A stretch of DNA of 64,000 nucleotides from Marinomonas spartinae (GCF_016461715.1 NZ_JAEMUI010000004.1:186001-250000), one strand, 5' to 3'. Shown: positions 1-8,905, counted from the stretch's first letter. Numbers and translations: made by a program. The notes: generated from the letters alone by a model not told the origin.

Positions 1-52
1 TCGCTCGAGAATTTAATTCATCCAATCTGAGAGTGAGATATTTACTAGCCAT
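1..52 (-). CDS. 5' end of a gene cut by the window edge
   Basis: A start codon on the minus strand at 52-50 is preceded by a strong GGAGG ribosome binding site six bases upstream. An open frame then runs to the window edge (MASKYLTLRLDELNSRA). Only 17 residues are visible, so the product cannot be named. The gene matters because the region upstream of it is a diverged copy of the region upstream of the amidase gene, which suggests joint regulation of the two operons. Confidence 0.6.
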   Translation of the reverse strand, partial: MASKYLTLRLDELNSRA

Positions 53-70
53 TAACTACCTCCGAAAAAT

Positions 71-270
71 ATGTGCAATTTACGCTATGTGATATGTGCA
101 CACAGTTAAGTTTTTTAATCCACATTTCATGCCATTTTCATCACGGTTATATAAAACAAATATTATTGTTATTTAAAACAACAGTTTATTTATTAAACAT
201 CCTCTTTGGCACGATGTTATTCCCTCGCTGGAACGCCCAATGTTGGACTATATTGGGTGGAATTGACCCA
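71..270 (-). promoter_or_regulatory. upstream regulatory region, copy A
   Basis: This region lies upstream of the partial gene at 1-52. It carries an imperfect dyad TGTGATATGTGCACACA at 88-104 and a palindrome TGGGTGGAATTGACCCA at 254-270. Both elements, and the sequence around 71-145, recur in the same order and orientation at 3406-3579, upstream of the amidase gene. The simplest reading is two operator sites for one regulator in two promoter regions. A short reading frame across the region (73-288, plus strand) has no support as a gene. Confidence 0.55.
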
Positions 271-295
271 AAAAGGGTGAACCTTTAGTCATCTC

Positions 296-1690
296 CTAGT
301 TCACAGCTTGATGGCGATGCTTCACGTTTAAAACGTCAAGAATCTCTTGCGCAACACGCTCTGCCGATTGCAGTGCCCCTTCCATATAACCAGCCCATTG
401 CGAAGCGGTTTCAGTCCCTGCAAAGTGGATACTATTAATTGGTTGACTAACCGCTTCGCCAAAAATGCTCCAGGCACCTGGTGGCAAGTAACCGCCATAA
501 GCCCCCCGTGAGTACTCTTCTTGCGCCCAATCTAGTTCTTTATATTCAGTGTAACGATCGACTTGTGAACCAAAATAGTCGCGTAAACATTCGATGACTT
601 TTTGCTCGCGCTCTTGGGCTGTTTTGGTTCCCCAGTAACGACCTTCATCCGCTTCCATAAAGCCAACCAAAATGCCACAGCTGCCATCTTGCGGTGAGTT
701 GTCATAGGTCAAACTCAATGGCAAAGTGGTCGACGATGCCAAACCACTAAGCTCTTCGTCACGCCAGAAAGGCTTATCAAATGTGACGATCACTTTGATG
801 ACGGCCCCCATGGCAGTGCGTTGTGTTAATTGATCACGAATGCCTGGAAGGGCGGGTTTATAAGACAAACGACCCGCCAACGCTGGTGGCAAAGCCACAA
901 CAACGCGTTTAGCGTTCACTTGAAGGGAATGGGTAGACACCACCACGTGATGATTAAAATGTTCAATACAAGTAACAGGCTGGTTCAGTAGCACATCGTC
1001 ACCAAGACGTTTCGCCAAGCCGATTGGTAACTGTTGTGCCCCATTGGTAAAACGCAATTCTTGCGCCCCATCTTCAGTGCTAATTAGGGTATCAACGCCT
1101 TCGCCTGACGCAACATAGAACAAGACATGCAACATTGACAGTTCATGGGCTTCTGCCGAAAAGATCGACATGGCAATGAACGTCATAGCATTCCTAGCTA
1201 TATCAGATGTCGTATTCTGACGAATCCAATCGGCGTATGTGATTTTATCGTATGCACGATGCTCTTCTTTTGCCCATGGCTTCGTCGTATCGATTTCAAA
1301 AGCCAGCTCATTTAAACGAGCCATAGCGCGTTCAATTTCTTCTGCAATATCGTCGTCCATCTCAGGGAAAAAACTGTCTCTTACTTGTTTTTCTCCCGTC
1401 ATCATGAAAACGTTCTTTCCTTTGTTGTAAGTCGGAAATAACTCTTCACCTAATGATTTGACAATTTTATGGGCTCGATGGTGGGTTGCTCCAAGCCATT
1501 GACCACCAAGATCCACTCGAGCCCCATTTTTCAAAGTATGGCTTAACAAACGGCCACCCACACGATCACGAGCTTCTAATACAAGTACAGACAATCCTTG
1601 TTCTTTTAAAAGGGTGGCAGTTTGCAGACCCGACAGCCCGGCTCCGACCACGACAACATCACATTCTTTCGTTATGGATACATTTCCCAT
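296..1690 (-). CDS. flavin-containing amine oxidase (MAO / putrescine-oxidase type)
   Basis: This 464-residue protein should oxidatively deaminate an amine to an aldehyde, ammonia and H2O2. The N-terminus has a Rossmann FAD motif (VVVGAGLSGLQTA, about residues 13-25), then the RVGGR signature and a GGQWLG segment. The C-terminus has the family HFAGTETASQWAGYMEGA block that closes the flavin site. At the position where human MAO attaches FAD through cysteine, this protein has alanine (RGAYGGYLPPG), so FAD is probably non-covalent, as in putrescine oxidase. The start has AGGAG eight bases upstream. The gene begins 11 bases after the amidase stop, so the two form an operon. The amine substrate cannot be read from the sequence. 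Confidence 0.85.
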   Translation of the reverse strand: MGNVSITKECDVVVVGAGLSGLQTATLLKEQGLSVLVLEARDRVGGRLLSHTLKNGARVDLGGQWLGATHHRAHKIVKSLGEELFPTYNKGKNVFMMTGEKQVRDSFFPEMDDDIAEEIERAMARLNELAFEIDTTKPWAKEEHRAYDKITYADWIRQNTTSDIARNAMTFIAMSIFSAEAHELSMLHVLFYVASGEGVDTLISTEDGAQELRFTNGAQQLPIGLAKRLGDDVLLNQPVTCIEHFNHHVVVSTHSLQVNAKRVVVALPPALAGRLSYKPALPGIRDQLTQRTAMGAVIKVIVTFDKPFWRDEELSGLASSTTLPLSLTYDNSPQDGSCGILVGFMEADEGRYWGTKTAQEREQKVIECLRDYFGSQVDRYTEYKELDWAQEEYSRGAYGGYLPPGAWSIFGEAVSQPINSIHFAGTETASQWAGYMEGALQSAERVAQEILDVLNVKHRHQAVN

Positions 1691-1701
1691 TATATTTACT
1701 C

Positions 1702-3240
1702 CTAAGCAACAGATTTATCTAATGACAGTGGTGGGCAAGAGAACGGATTAAGCTGTCTGGCAGCCATTTCCGCAAACGCCAAGGTAGTATGATCCTGATA
1801 GAGATCACCAATGATTTGTACCCCAGCAGGCAAACCATTAACCAAATATCCTGTCGGCATGGCTGTCGCTGGCAAATTGGCTAAAGTCGCCAAACCTGGC
1901 CACGACAAGTTATAGAGATAGGGGGCTTGTTGACCGCTGATGGTCAATACACGACCAATCTGAGCACTAGGGCCATGGCCTTCCAATTGATGCTCGAAAG
2001 CAACCGTTGAGGTAACAGGGCAGATCAGTACGTCATATTGCTGGAAGAAGTGCTTCCATTTTTCACTATTTTCTGCGCGAGATTGGTTGACGGATTCACT
2101 TTCATGGGCAGGATGTTTGGTATATTCATACAATTCTTTCGCAAATTGCTTGCCTTCGAAAGACTGGGCTTGCGCTAAGAACGCCTCTTTCACATCCTTT
2201 TCCATGCGGCTACCGATTACCCCAAACAGCGTTTTTAAATAGGTATCATGGATATCTTGAGGATCAATGTCTGGATGAACACCGATATCCACATTAACGC
2301 CCTCTTGGCGAAGATCTTCTACAAATTGCAAAATGGCTTTGGCATAGCCTTCATCAAGCGGAAATGCATCTAACCAAACCCCTACTTTATATTCGCGTAA
2401 GGTTTGATAACGTTGTGGCGGAAGATGGGAAACAGCCGAATCATCGGACTCGTGTAGCCCACACAGCACACCAAATAACAAACGTAAATCCGAGGCATCA
2501 CGTGCCAAAGGCCCCATGACACTCAGTGGGGATGGTGAAGTCGAAAATGGTCCCGGTGGAATATGCCCAACTACTGGCAACACACCATAAGTAGGCTTAT
2601 GACCAAATACCCCACAAAAATGCGATGGACAACGAATAGAGCCACCAATATCACTACCAAGTTCCAATGCCGTAAAACCCGCCGCTAGTGATGCCGCAGA
2701 GCCACCAGAAGACCCCCCTACAGTATGTTTGATATTCCATGGGTTATTGGTTACGCCATAAATATCGTTATAGCTTTGGTGATCTCCACACCCAGCAGGT
2801 AAATTGGTTTTACCAAAAATAGAGGCCCCCGCATCACGGATACGCTTCACCAGAATCGCATCCTTCTTTGGACGATGGTTGGCAAGATGTGGTAAACCGC
2901 AGGTTGCTTTCATACCGACGACTTCAAATGAGTCCTTTATGGTCATCGGAAGCCCCGCTAGAACCCCAATTGGCTTATCTAGGGCCCGCAGGCGGTCCAC
3001 TCGTCGCGCTGCGGCCATCGCTCGTTCTCTATCCTGATCAACAATAATATTAAGTTGGTCGTTTAATTGATCGACGCGGTTAAAATGCCACTCTAATAGC
3101 TCTGTGGCACTGAATTCTTTTTCTCTAAGCCGCTTTAGCATTAAATGAGCGGGGCCCGTTAGTACAGCCGTTTTTTCATCCATTAAAGTCGACATTTTTG
3201 AAGCAACCGCCGCATTCTTGTTAATAGAGTAATCAGTCAT
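1702..3240 (-). CDS. amidase-signature family hydrolase
   Basis: A 512-residue amidase-signature enzyme that cleaves a carboxamide to acid and ammonia. The catalytic lysine is in GLPMTIKDSFEV. The Gly/Ser-rich core holds VGGSSGGSAASLAAG and the nucleophile segment GSDIGGSIRCP, giving the Ser-cisSer-Lys triad. No signal peptide is visible, so it should be cytoplasmic. AGGA lies six bases before the ATG. It is the first gene of an operon with the amine oxidase. The same two activities occur in the indole-3-acetamide route (IaaM/IaaH) and in polyamine or amide catabolism. The oxidase here looks like a simple amine oxidase, so amine or amide degradation is the more cautious reading. Confidence 0.85.
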   Translation of the reverse strand: MTDYSINKNAAVASKMSTLMDEKTAVLTGPAHLMLKRLREKEFSATELLEWHFNRVDQLNDQLNIIVDQDRERAMAAARRVDRLRALDKPIGVLAGLPMTIKDSFEVVGMKATCGLPHLANHRPKKDAILVKRIRDAGASIFGKTNLPAGCGDHQSYNDIYGVTNNPWNIKHTVGGSSGGSAASLAAGFTALELGSDIGGSIRCPSHFCGVFGHKPTYGVLPVVGHIPPGPFSTSPSPLSVMGPLARDASDLRLLFGVLCGLHESDDSAVSHLPPQRYQTLREYKVGVWLDAFPLDEGYAKAILQFVEDLRQEGVNVDIGVHPDIDPQDIHDTYLKTLFGVIGSRMEKDVKEAFLAQAQSFEGKQFAKELYEYTKHPAHESESVNQSRAENSEKWKHFFQQYDVLICPVTSTVAFEHQLEGHGPSAQIGRVLTISGQQAPYLYNLSWPGLATLANLPATAMPTGYLVNGLPAGVQIIGDLYQDHTTLAFAEMAARQLNPFSCPPLSLDKSVA

Positions 3241-3405
3241 AATTTTTCCTATTATTTGTTTAATCTTCTCAAACAGGAATTTCGATTCATTCCTGATAAC
3301 CCATCAGTCACCACAGCCATTTCAATAAAGGGGACGATACATGGGCAAATCACCTACGATTTGGCTTTTTCATGCCAAAACGGAAAACACTGCAACATGC
3401 AAAAA

Positions 3406-3579
3406 TACGTGCAATTTGAAATATGTGATAAATGCACACATTTGTTTTAATCCATTTTTCATGCCACCTTTCAATTTTGTTATGCAAAACAACAATTTGA
3501 CGATAAAACAGAGAATCAGTCAGAATTCTGTGCCGTTTTAAATGCACAATTTCGAGTCAATCTGGGTGAAATTGACCCA
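3406..3579 (-). promoter_or_regulatory. upstream regulatory region, copy B (amidase operon)
   Basis: This is the amidase-side copy of the shared region. The imperfect dyad TGTGATAAATGCACACA is at 3424-3440 and the palindrome TGGGTGAAATTGACCCA (17 bp, arms TGGGT/ACCCA) at 3563-3579. Conserved blocks such as TTTTAATCCA and TTTCATGCCA between them match copy A at 71-270. The segment lies 166-339 bases upstream of the amidase start. Short reading frames here do not look like genes. From 3580 to 3808 I see nothing convincing. Confidence 0.55.
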
Positions 3580-3818
3580 AAGTAGACAATAAGTCCGTAC
3601 CGCTTTACCCATGTGAAAACAACCTAAGACAAGCCACACAAAGCACGCATTTAACATCATAAAATGGTGAAACAGCGTTAGGACTGGACAGTGCTTTTTA
3701 ATGGAAGCGATGGGGTGGCAAGAGAAAGCCTAAAGTAGAATGTGTTGTTGATAAATTGTGGTAAGGGTTGCGATTTTTCTGGTCGCCACTATGGTCGCAA
3801 AACCAGACGGAGGCCGTC

Positions 3819-3959
3819 ATGCCTACAATTGAGGCATTGCTGCTAAGCCCCAAATTAAGTAATCGTGTTGCGGATATGGTGAAGGATTTGGATGCTTTAG
3901 GCGTACCGTTTTATGATCAACAAATAATCTCGGTAAATGAAGGGGAAAAAGCATTATAG
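3819..3959 (+). CDS. small hypothetical protein (46 aa)
   Basis: A 46-codon ORF starts at an ATG with GGAGG five bases upstream (3809-3813). It ends at the left arm of a strong hairpin. The product (MPTIEALLLSPKL... ending GEKAL) has no membrane segment or cysteine motif and is mildly acidic. I do not recognise a family. The good ribosome binding site and terminator placement favour a real small gene over chance, but it could also be the remnant of a longer one. Confidence 0.45.
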   Translation: MPTIEALLLSPKLSNRVADMVKDLDALGVPFYDQQIISVNEGEKAL

Positions 3960-3981
3960 CGTTACACTAAGTAACGCTATA
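3955..3981. terminator. bidirectional hairpin terminator
   Basis: An 11-bp perfect stem (TATAGCGTTAC / GTAACGCTATA) with a 5-base loop lies between the convergent 46-codon ORF and rsmC. T-rich sequence follows on both sides after a short gap. Confidence 0.6.
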
Positions 3982-3994
3982 GGGACGTTTTAAG

Positions 3995-5056
3995 TTACTT
4001 TTTCTTCGGTTGACGTCCGTGATAAATAGCAAAACCTTTATCTCGTAAAAGGCGACTATGGGAACCTAATGCCGCATCTAACAAGGGCGGGTAGCGTAAG
4101 AAATCATTAGCCACCACAAACAACTCCCCATTGAGTGTCAGGTGATCTTTCACGCCCATAAAGAAGTGCTCAGCAATGCTGTAGTCCGTATTAATACCTG
4201 AATGAAAAGGCGGATTGGTAATCACATAGTTAAAACGACCTTTCACTTCTTTCAGGCCATTGGATGCAATCACCGTCACTGCCTGACTTGCCTGATTAGC
4301 AGCAAACGTCAACTGCGTTGCCTTAATTGCCAAAGCACTGTCATCCAACGCCGTAATATGCGCGCCCGTTTTGTAGTAAAGCCAAAGGGCAATAATGCCA
4401 TCACCGCAACCGAAATCGAGCAAACGGGCATTTTCCACATCACTCATAAAACGGTGTTGACTCAGCTGCTCTAGTAATAGTTCTGTCCCTTTATCGAGTT
4501 TTTTATGCCCAAAAACACCGGGTAAGCTGCATAACACCAGCGACTGTCCAGCTACTTCCAGCGACCAAGTGGTCACCCATTTCTCCAAGAAAAAAGGTTC
4601 GGCTGAACGGCGTTTATAACCGTGATACAACAAACAGTGCTTCGCACTGTCCACCTTACCAACGTCGTCTAAACCCGCTTCTAGATATTTGGTCGCGGAT
4701 TTCACACCACTTTTATTGTCACCCACTAACCAGACTTGTCCGCCTTCTTTTAAATGTGGCAATGTCACCGCTAAAAGATAGGTCAGAAGCTCTTTTGCCT
4801 TGGGTTGATAAATAATGACATGATCAAAATCACTGCCTAAATGCGCATCCCATTGCTCGCTAAACAACACTTTACTCTCGTCAAACCCCACTTGTATGAG
4901 CGCATCATACTGTGCTTTGGATTGGCTCCACGCATACACATCGGCTAGGTTGCCCAACTCTCGTGCATAAGTGTCTTCTGGATTGGCAAACAATACTTTG
5001 CCAGTCAATTCTGATTCATTGCGCGCCAATAATTGACTCGTGGAATTAAGGTTCAT
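3995..5056 (-). CDS. rsmC: 16S rRNA m2G1207 methyltransferase RsmC
   Basis: This protein methylates N2 of G1207 in 16S rRNA within the 30S subunit, using S-adenosylmethionine. At 353 residues it is close to E. coli RsmC (about 343). It has the two-domain layout: a degenerate N-terminal methyltransferase-like half and a catalytic C-terminal half with the SAM motif LLDFGCGDGIIALWL (about residues 210-225) and the N2-guanine signature VITNPPFHSG (about 280-290). Its start overlaps the end of the upstream GGCT-like gene by 11 bases, so the two are probably translated in a coupled manner. Confidence 0.92.
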   Translation of the reverse strand: MNLNSTSQLLARNESELTGKVLFANPEDTYARELGNLADVYAWSQSKAQYDALIQVGFDESKVLFSEQWDAHLGSDFDHVIIYQPKAKELLTYLLAVTLPHLKEGGQVWLVGDNKSGVKSATKYLEAGLDDVGKVDSAKHCLLYHGYKRRSAEPFFLEKWVTTWSLEVAGQSLVLCSLPGVFGHKKLDKGTELLLEQLSQHRFMSDVENARLLDFGCGDGIIALWLYYKTGAHITALDDSALAIKATQLTFAANQASQAVTVIASNGLKEVKGRFNYVITNPPFHSGINTDYSIAEHFFMGVKDHLTLNGELFVVANDFLRYPPLLDAALGSHSRLLRDKGFAIYHGRQPKKK

Positions 5057-5654
5057 AGGTTACAGATAACTCTTTGGTAGAAAGGGTGGTGACAGGTGCT
5101 AATAAACGATTCAAGCGCTCTGTAGAGAGATCTCGCTGAACGCGGGGATAGCGTGGAGTTTGTCGATCATTCAATAATGGGGCATTCCAGCCCTTAGTTT
5201 GCGCTAAGAAATCTTGTACAAAAGCATCACCATGTTCCAAGCAGCCCGATAAAATCACATCGACATAACTTAAAGCAATGGGGCAGTCAGAGTGAGGAGC
5301 AACCACATCGGCAGTGTGATAGACCCAATAGGTGCCATCAGGAAGCGGATCATCTTGATAAGCGGTTAATTGAGATAATGAAATTTGGGCGCGCTCATAG
5401 CCACTCTCACGTTCATCAAATAGCGGCAGTTGATCAACAGGCACTTCCACTAACACACCGTTACAGGCCTGTGTTGGCGACTGAATCACCGCCACAGAAC
5501 TCATACCAAACTCGGCAGACATGACAGACCAATGGCGTTCAAAACCCTGTAATTTCACGGGCCAAACTTGGCCTGTTTCCCCAGTTTTAGCACGACTTTG
5601 ACTGTTGATTAGACTGCCATAACCTAAAATAAAATGTCGATTATGTGAATTCAT
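5046..5654 (-). CDS. gamma-glutamylcyclotransferase-like protein
   Basis: A 202-residue protein opening with HFILGYGSLINSQSR. This is the conserved YGSL loop of the GGCT/AIG2-like fold, which binds the gamma-glutamyl group and cyclises it to 5-oxoproline. A later glutamate in FDERESGYERAQI is a candidate for the catalytic acid. An ATG at 5654 has AGGAGG five bases upstream; an in-frame GTG at 5660 directly abuts that site and is less likely. It is the first gene of a two-gene operon with rsmC. The substrate (glutathione, gamma-glutamylamines or other) is unknown. Confidence 0.75.
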   Translation of the reverse strand: MNSHNRHFILGYGSLINSQSRAKTGETGQVWPVKLQGFERHWSVMSAEFGMSSVAVIQSPTQACNGVLVEVPVDQLPLFDERESGYERAQISLSQLTAYQDDPLPDGTYWVYHTADVVAPHSDCPIALSYVDVILSGCLEHGDAFVQDFLAQTKGWNAPLLNDRQTPRYPRVQRDLSTERLNRLLAPVTTLSTKELSVTYEP

Positions 5655-5924
5655 CCTCACCTCCTAAGATCGCCGCCTTGATACGTTATATGGGCAAGCA
5701 TAATAGCTTGCGAGCGATAGAAGTACTAGGGATAGACGCACCAGACGACCTTTAGAATTGACACAAGACATTGAGACAAGACACAACGCACCATAATAGA
5801 CCATCAGTTTGCACCAACTTAATCCAATATCCTTCGATAATGCCCCAGACCATTGCTCATAAAAAAATAACCACTCGGTTAAGTTTTGTAAAATATGTCT
5901 GTGAATACATTATCTTATAAATAG

Positions 5925-5944
5925 TGTGAAATATAAATTTCACA
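5925..5944. promoter_or_regulatory. perfect palindrome upstream of the ABC importer
   Basis: Eight-base arms TGTGAAAT / ATTTCACA flank a 4-base centre (ATAA), 59 bases before the first gene of the amino-acid importer. The half-sites resemble CRP half-sites, but the spacing is ten rather than six. A repressor operator is therefore more likely than a standard CRP site. The rest of the 349-base gap (5655-6003) shows nothing else I can support. Confidence 0.5.
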
Positions 5945-6003
5945 ATGGCACACCTGTTGCAATCTTGCGCTTAACACCATAGCCCCCAAATAAAGGAGCC
6001 CCC

Positions 6004-6795
6004 ATGAGCATGAAATCTTTTTTCGGCAAACTGTTTATTATCGCAGCGTCTTTAGGTTCTATCGCCGCCGCTCAGGCGAATACCTTACAAGATATTCAGC
6101 AACGCCACCTGATCCGTATTGCCGTCCCTCAAGACTTTCCCCCCTTTGGTTCTGTCGGACTCGATATGCAACCGCAAGGCATTGACATTGACATGGCCAA
6201 CTACATTGCCAAACAGTTGGACGTGAAACTGCAACTGGTGCCAGTAACCAGTGCCAATCGCATTCCTTATCTTCAAACCCATAAAGTAGACCTAGTCATT
6301 TCCAGTCTCGGGAAAAACCCAGAACGCGAAAAAGCCATCGATTTTTCCAAAGCTTATGCACCATTCTTCCTAGGGGTATTTGGCGAAAAAGACATCCCAG
6401 TTCATGACGCGGCTGACCTTGCGAATAAAACCGTCGGGGTGACCCGTGGCGCAATAGAAGATCTGGAACTCACCAAAATTGCGCCTAAAAGCACCACAAT
6501 ACAGCGCTTTGAAGACAATAATACCACTCTATCGGCTTACTTATCTGGGCAGGTCAATCTTATCGCAACAGGCAACCTTGTCGCCGCCAATATTGCCAAA
6601 CGCGATCCTAGCCATGCCCCCGTTAGTAAGTTTGTATTGAAAAACTCGCCTTGCTACATCGGTATGATGAAGAACGAGCCAGAACTCAAAGCCAAAGTGA
6701 ATGAACTGATCAGCAAAGCGCTAAAAGATGGCACCCTCAACAAAATATCTCTTAAATGGTTAAAAGCCCCGTTACCAAAAGGCTTTGGTGAATAA
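6004..6795 (+). CDS. polar amino-acid ABC transporter, substrate-binding protein
   Basis: A 263-residue periplasmic binding protein of the family 3 solute-binding class. It has an N-terminal signal peptide (about residues 1-25, ending AAAQA before NTLQDI). The mature lobe contains IRIAVPQDFPPFG, GIDIDMANYIAKQLDV and RIPYLQTHKVDLVIS, the usual amino-acid-binding framework. AAGGAG lies five bases before the ATG. It is the first gene of a four-gene importer operon and should deliver a polar amino acid or similar small ligand to the two permeases. The exact ligand is not readable from sequence. Confidence 0.9.
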   Translation: MSMKSFFGKLFIIAASLGSIAAAQANTLQDIQQRHLIRIAVPQDFPPFGSVGLDMQPQGIDIDMANYIAKQLDVKLQLVPVTSANRIPYLQTHKVDLVISSLGKNPEREKAIDFSKAYAPFFLGVFGEKDIPVHDAADLANKTVGVTRGAIEDLELTKIAPKSTTIQRFEDNNTTLSAYLSGQVNLIATGNLVAANIAKRDPSHAPVSKFVLKNSPCYIGMMKNEPELKAKVNELISKALKDGTLNKISLKWLKAPLPKGFGE

Positions 6796-6800
6796 CCTCC

Positions 6801-7463
6801 ATGTTAGATTTTGCCGCTCTTTTACCCTATAGCCATGTGTTTATACATGGCTTAATAACGACCGTAGAAATCAGTCTGCTGGCGACCGTTTTGGGCTTGG
6901 TATTGGGGGCCACATTTGCGGTGGCTCGCCAATACGGTGCAACCTGGCTGTCACGCATCGTCAATGTTTACGTAGAACTCATTCGTAATACGCCCTTTAT
7001 CGTCCAACTGTTTTTTATCTTTTTCGGCTTACCGAGTATTGGCTTAAAACTCTCTGCCTGGGAAGCGGGCATCATTGCGATGGTGGTGAACCTTGCCGCC
7101 TACAGCACCGAAATCATACGTGCAGGTCTTGCTTCCACACCCAAAGGACAGTGGGAAGCAGGTAAGGTACTTGGCCTAAGTTTTAAACAAACCCTGTTTC
7201 GCGTTGTCATCATTCCTGCAATCGAAAAGATCTATCCGGCCCTTACCAGCCAATGCATTATTGTCATGCTAGGCTCAGCGGTACTGTCTCAAATTTCAGT
7301 ACAGGATCTGACCTATGCTGCGAATTTTGTGCAATCCCGTAACTTTCGCAGCTTTGAAAGTTATCTGGTCACCGCTCTCTTGTATTTGTTTTTAGCCATT
7401 CTCATGCGTAAAGCCTTTAACCTCATTGGAAAGAGATTGTTCTCTTATCGAGCTGAAAGATGA
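6801..7463 (+). CDS. amino-acid ABC transporter permease (His/Glu/Gln/Arg type)
   Basis: A 220-residue inner-membrane permease with about five transmembrane segments. The HEQRo-family signature ELIRNTPFIVQLFFIFFGLP is near residue 55. The EAA loop EAGKVLGLSFKQTLFRVVIIPA, about residues 115-135, is the contact for the ATPase. It starts five bases after the binding-protein stop and its end overlaps the next permease by four bases (ATGA), indicating translational coupling. Confidence 0.92.
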   Translation: MLDFAALLPYSHVFIHGLITTVEISLLATVLGLVLGATFAVARQYGATWLSRIVNVYVELIRNTPFIVQLFFIFFGLPSIGLKLSAWEAGIIAMVVNLAAYSTEIIRAGLASTPKGQWEAGKVLGLSFKQTLFRVVIIPAIEKIYPALTSQCIIVMLGSAVLSQISVQDLTYAANFVQSRNFRSFESYLVTALLYLFLAILMRKAFNLIGKRLFSYRAER

Positions 7464-8110
7464 TTGAGTTTTCTAACTACGACATTATTCGTAACTTATT
7501 AATTGCCACTCAATGGACAGTTCTGTTGTCGCTGGCCGCGTTTGTCGGTGGTATCAGTGTTGCCTTATGCTTGACAGCCGCCCGTTTGACCAAGAATCCA
7601 GTGCTGACAGGCCTGATCAAATTTTATGTGGAAGTATTTCAAGGTACGCCGCTATTAATGCAGATGTTCCTTTGCTTCTTCGGTTTGTCTTTAGTGGGGC
7701 TGAATATTTCAGCGTGGAACGCCGCCGTCCTCTCTTTGACCTTGTTCACCAGTGCTTTCTTGGTAGAAATTTGGCGTGGTTGTATCGACACCTTACCAAA
7801 AGGCCAATGGGAAGCCTCCCGTTGTTTGGGGCTGAGCTTTCTACAAACCCTGCGCTATGTGGTATTGCCACAAGCGTTTAAAGTCGCCCTAGCCCCCTCT
7901 ATCGGCTTTTCCGTACAGGTTGTCAAAGGCACGGCCTTGGCCTCAGTCATTGGTTTTGTGGAGCTCACCAAAGCCGGCACAATGCTCAATAATGCCACCT
8001 TTGAACCATTCAAAGTCTTTGCCTTTGTCGCCCTCATTTACTTTGCACTGTGTTATCCCTTATCGCTGACCAGTAAAATTTTGGAGAAGAAATTCAATGT
8101 CTCTCGTTAA
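7460..8110 (+). CDS. amino-acid ABC transporter permease, second subunit
   Basis: A 216-residue inner-membrane permease of the same family as its upstream neighbour. The signature YVEVFQGTPLLMQMFLCFFG is near residue 52 and the EAA loop EASRCLGLSFLQTLRYVVLPQA about residue 118. It probably forms a heterodimeric channel with the preceding permease. It overlaps both neighbours (4 bases upstream, 14 downstream), so the importer is translated as a unit. Confidence 0.92.
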   Translation: MIEFSNYDIIRNLLIATQWTVLLSLAAFVGGISVALCLTAARLTKNPVLTGLIKFYVEVFQGTPLLMQMFLCFFGLSLVGLNISAWNAAVLSLTLFTSAFLVEIWRGCIDTLPKGQWEASRCLGLSFLQTLRYVVLPQAFKVALAPSIGFSVQVVKGTALASVIGFVELTKAGTMLNNATFEPFKVFAFVALIYFALCYPLSLTSKILEKKFNVSR

Positions 8111-8825
8111 TATTCATGAAGTACACAAATACTACGGCGATCTGCACGTTTTAAAAGGCATTAACCTCAATATTAAAGCGGGTGAAGTGATCTCCATCAT
8201 AGGCCGTAGTGGATCAGGGAAAAGTACCTTATTACGCTGTATGAACGGCTTAGAAAAATACCAAAAAGGCGGCATCACAGTTGATGGCAAAGAGGTGACG
8301 ACAGAAGAGATTCAAGTCAGAATATTGGCTCGTAGCGTCGGGATGATTTTCCAAAGCTTTAATCTTTTCCCTCATTTAACGGTCGGCGAAAACATCATGT
8401 TAGCGCCTACCATCGTTCTTAAAAAGAGCAAGCAAGAGGCGCAGGAAACCGCCAAAGCCATGCTCGAAAAAGTCGGCTTAGCGGATAAGTTTGACAGTTT
8501 CCCAGAAAAGCTTTCTGGCGGACAACAGCAACGCGTCGCCATCGCCCGTGCCTTAGCCATGAATCCGAAAGTGTTATTGTGTGATGAAATCACCTCGGCA
8601 CTTGATCCGGAGCTGGTTGGCGATGTGCTAAAAGTACTCGAACAACTTGCCAAAGAAGGCATGACACTGGTGCTGGTGACCCACGAAATGAACTTTGCTC
8701 GAGATGTGGGCGATCGTGTTGTCTTTATGCACCAAGGTAAAGTCTGGGAAGAAGGCCCAGCGAAAGAGGTCTTTGCCAATCCGCAAACCGACGAGCTGAA
8801 AAACTTTGTGAATTCAGTACTCTAA
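8097..8825 (+). CDS. amino-acid ABC transporter ATP-binding protein
   Basis: A 242-residue ATPase that powers the importer. It has Walker [10 protein letters not shown] (about residues 36-44), a Q-loop in [11 protein letters not shown], the ABC signature [15 protein letters not shown], Walker [15 protein letters not shown] and a switch histidine in LVTHEMNFA. Length and motifs match the GlnQ/HisP group. It is the last gene of the operon and is followed by a strong terminator. Confidence 0.95.
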   Translation: MSLVNIHEVHKYYGDLHVLKGINLNIKAGEVISIIGRSGSGKSTLLRCMNGLEKYQKGGITVDGKEVTTEEIQVRILARSVGMIFQSFNLFPHLTVGENIMLAPTIVLKKSKQEAQETAKAMLEKVGLADKFDSFPEKLSGGQQQRVAIARALAMNPKVLLCDEITSALDPELVGDVLKVLEQLAKEGMTLVLVTHEMNFARDVGDRVVFMHQGKVWEEGPAKEVFANPQTDELKNFVNSVL

Positions 8826-8854
8826 CTTGCTAAATCATCATTTAAAAACTCAGC

Positions 8855-8887
8855 AGGCGCTAATGGAGACCTCCATAGCGCCTTTTT
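8855..8887 (+). terminator. rho-independent terminator of the ABC operon
   Basis: A long GC-rich inverted repeat (AGGCGCTAATGGAG / CTCCATAGCGCCT, with one bulged base) is followed by a T run. It ends the importer operon and also faces the convergent emrB gene. Confidence 0.85.
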
Positions 8888-8905
8888 CGACAAATAACCT
8901 TTCTT

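Noticed and set aside
73..288. 71-codon frame on the plus strand
   Set aside because: It runs through the duplicated regulatory region, has no ribosome binding site, and its product is a low-complexity hydrophobic string. The same sequence copy at 3406-3579 does not keep the frame.
3256..3547. Three overlapping short frames upstream of the amidase gene
   Set aside because: They overlap one another on both strands and cover the palindromes of the control region; no ribosome site or family similarity.
5925..5944. CRP site
   Set aside because: The half-sites resemble TGTGA/TCACA, but they are separated by ten bases instead of six, so a standard CRP site is not supported.
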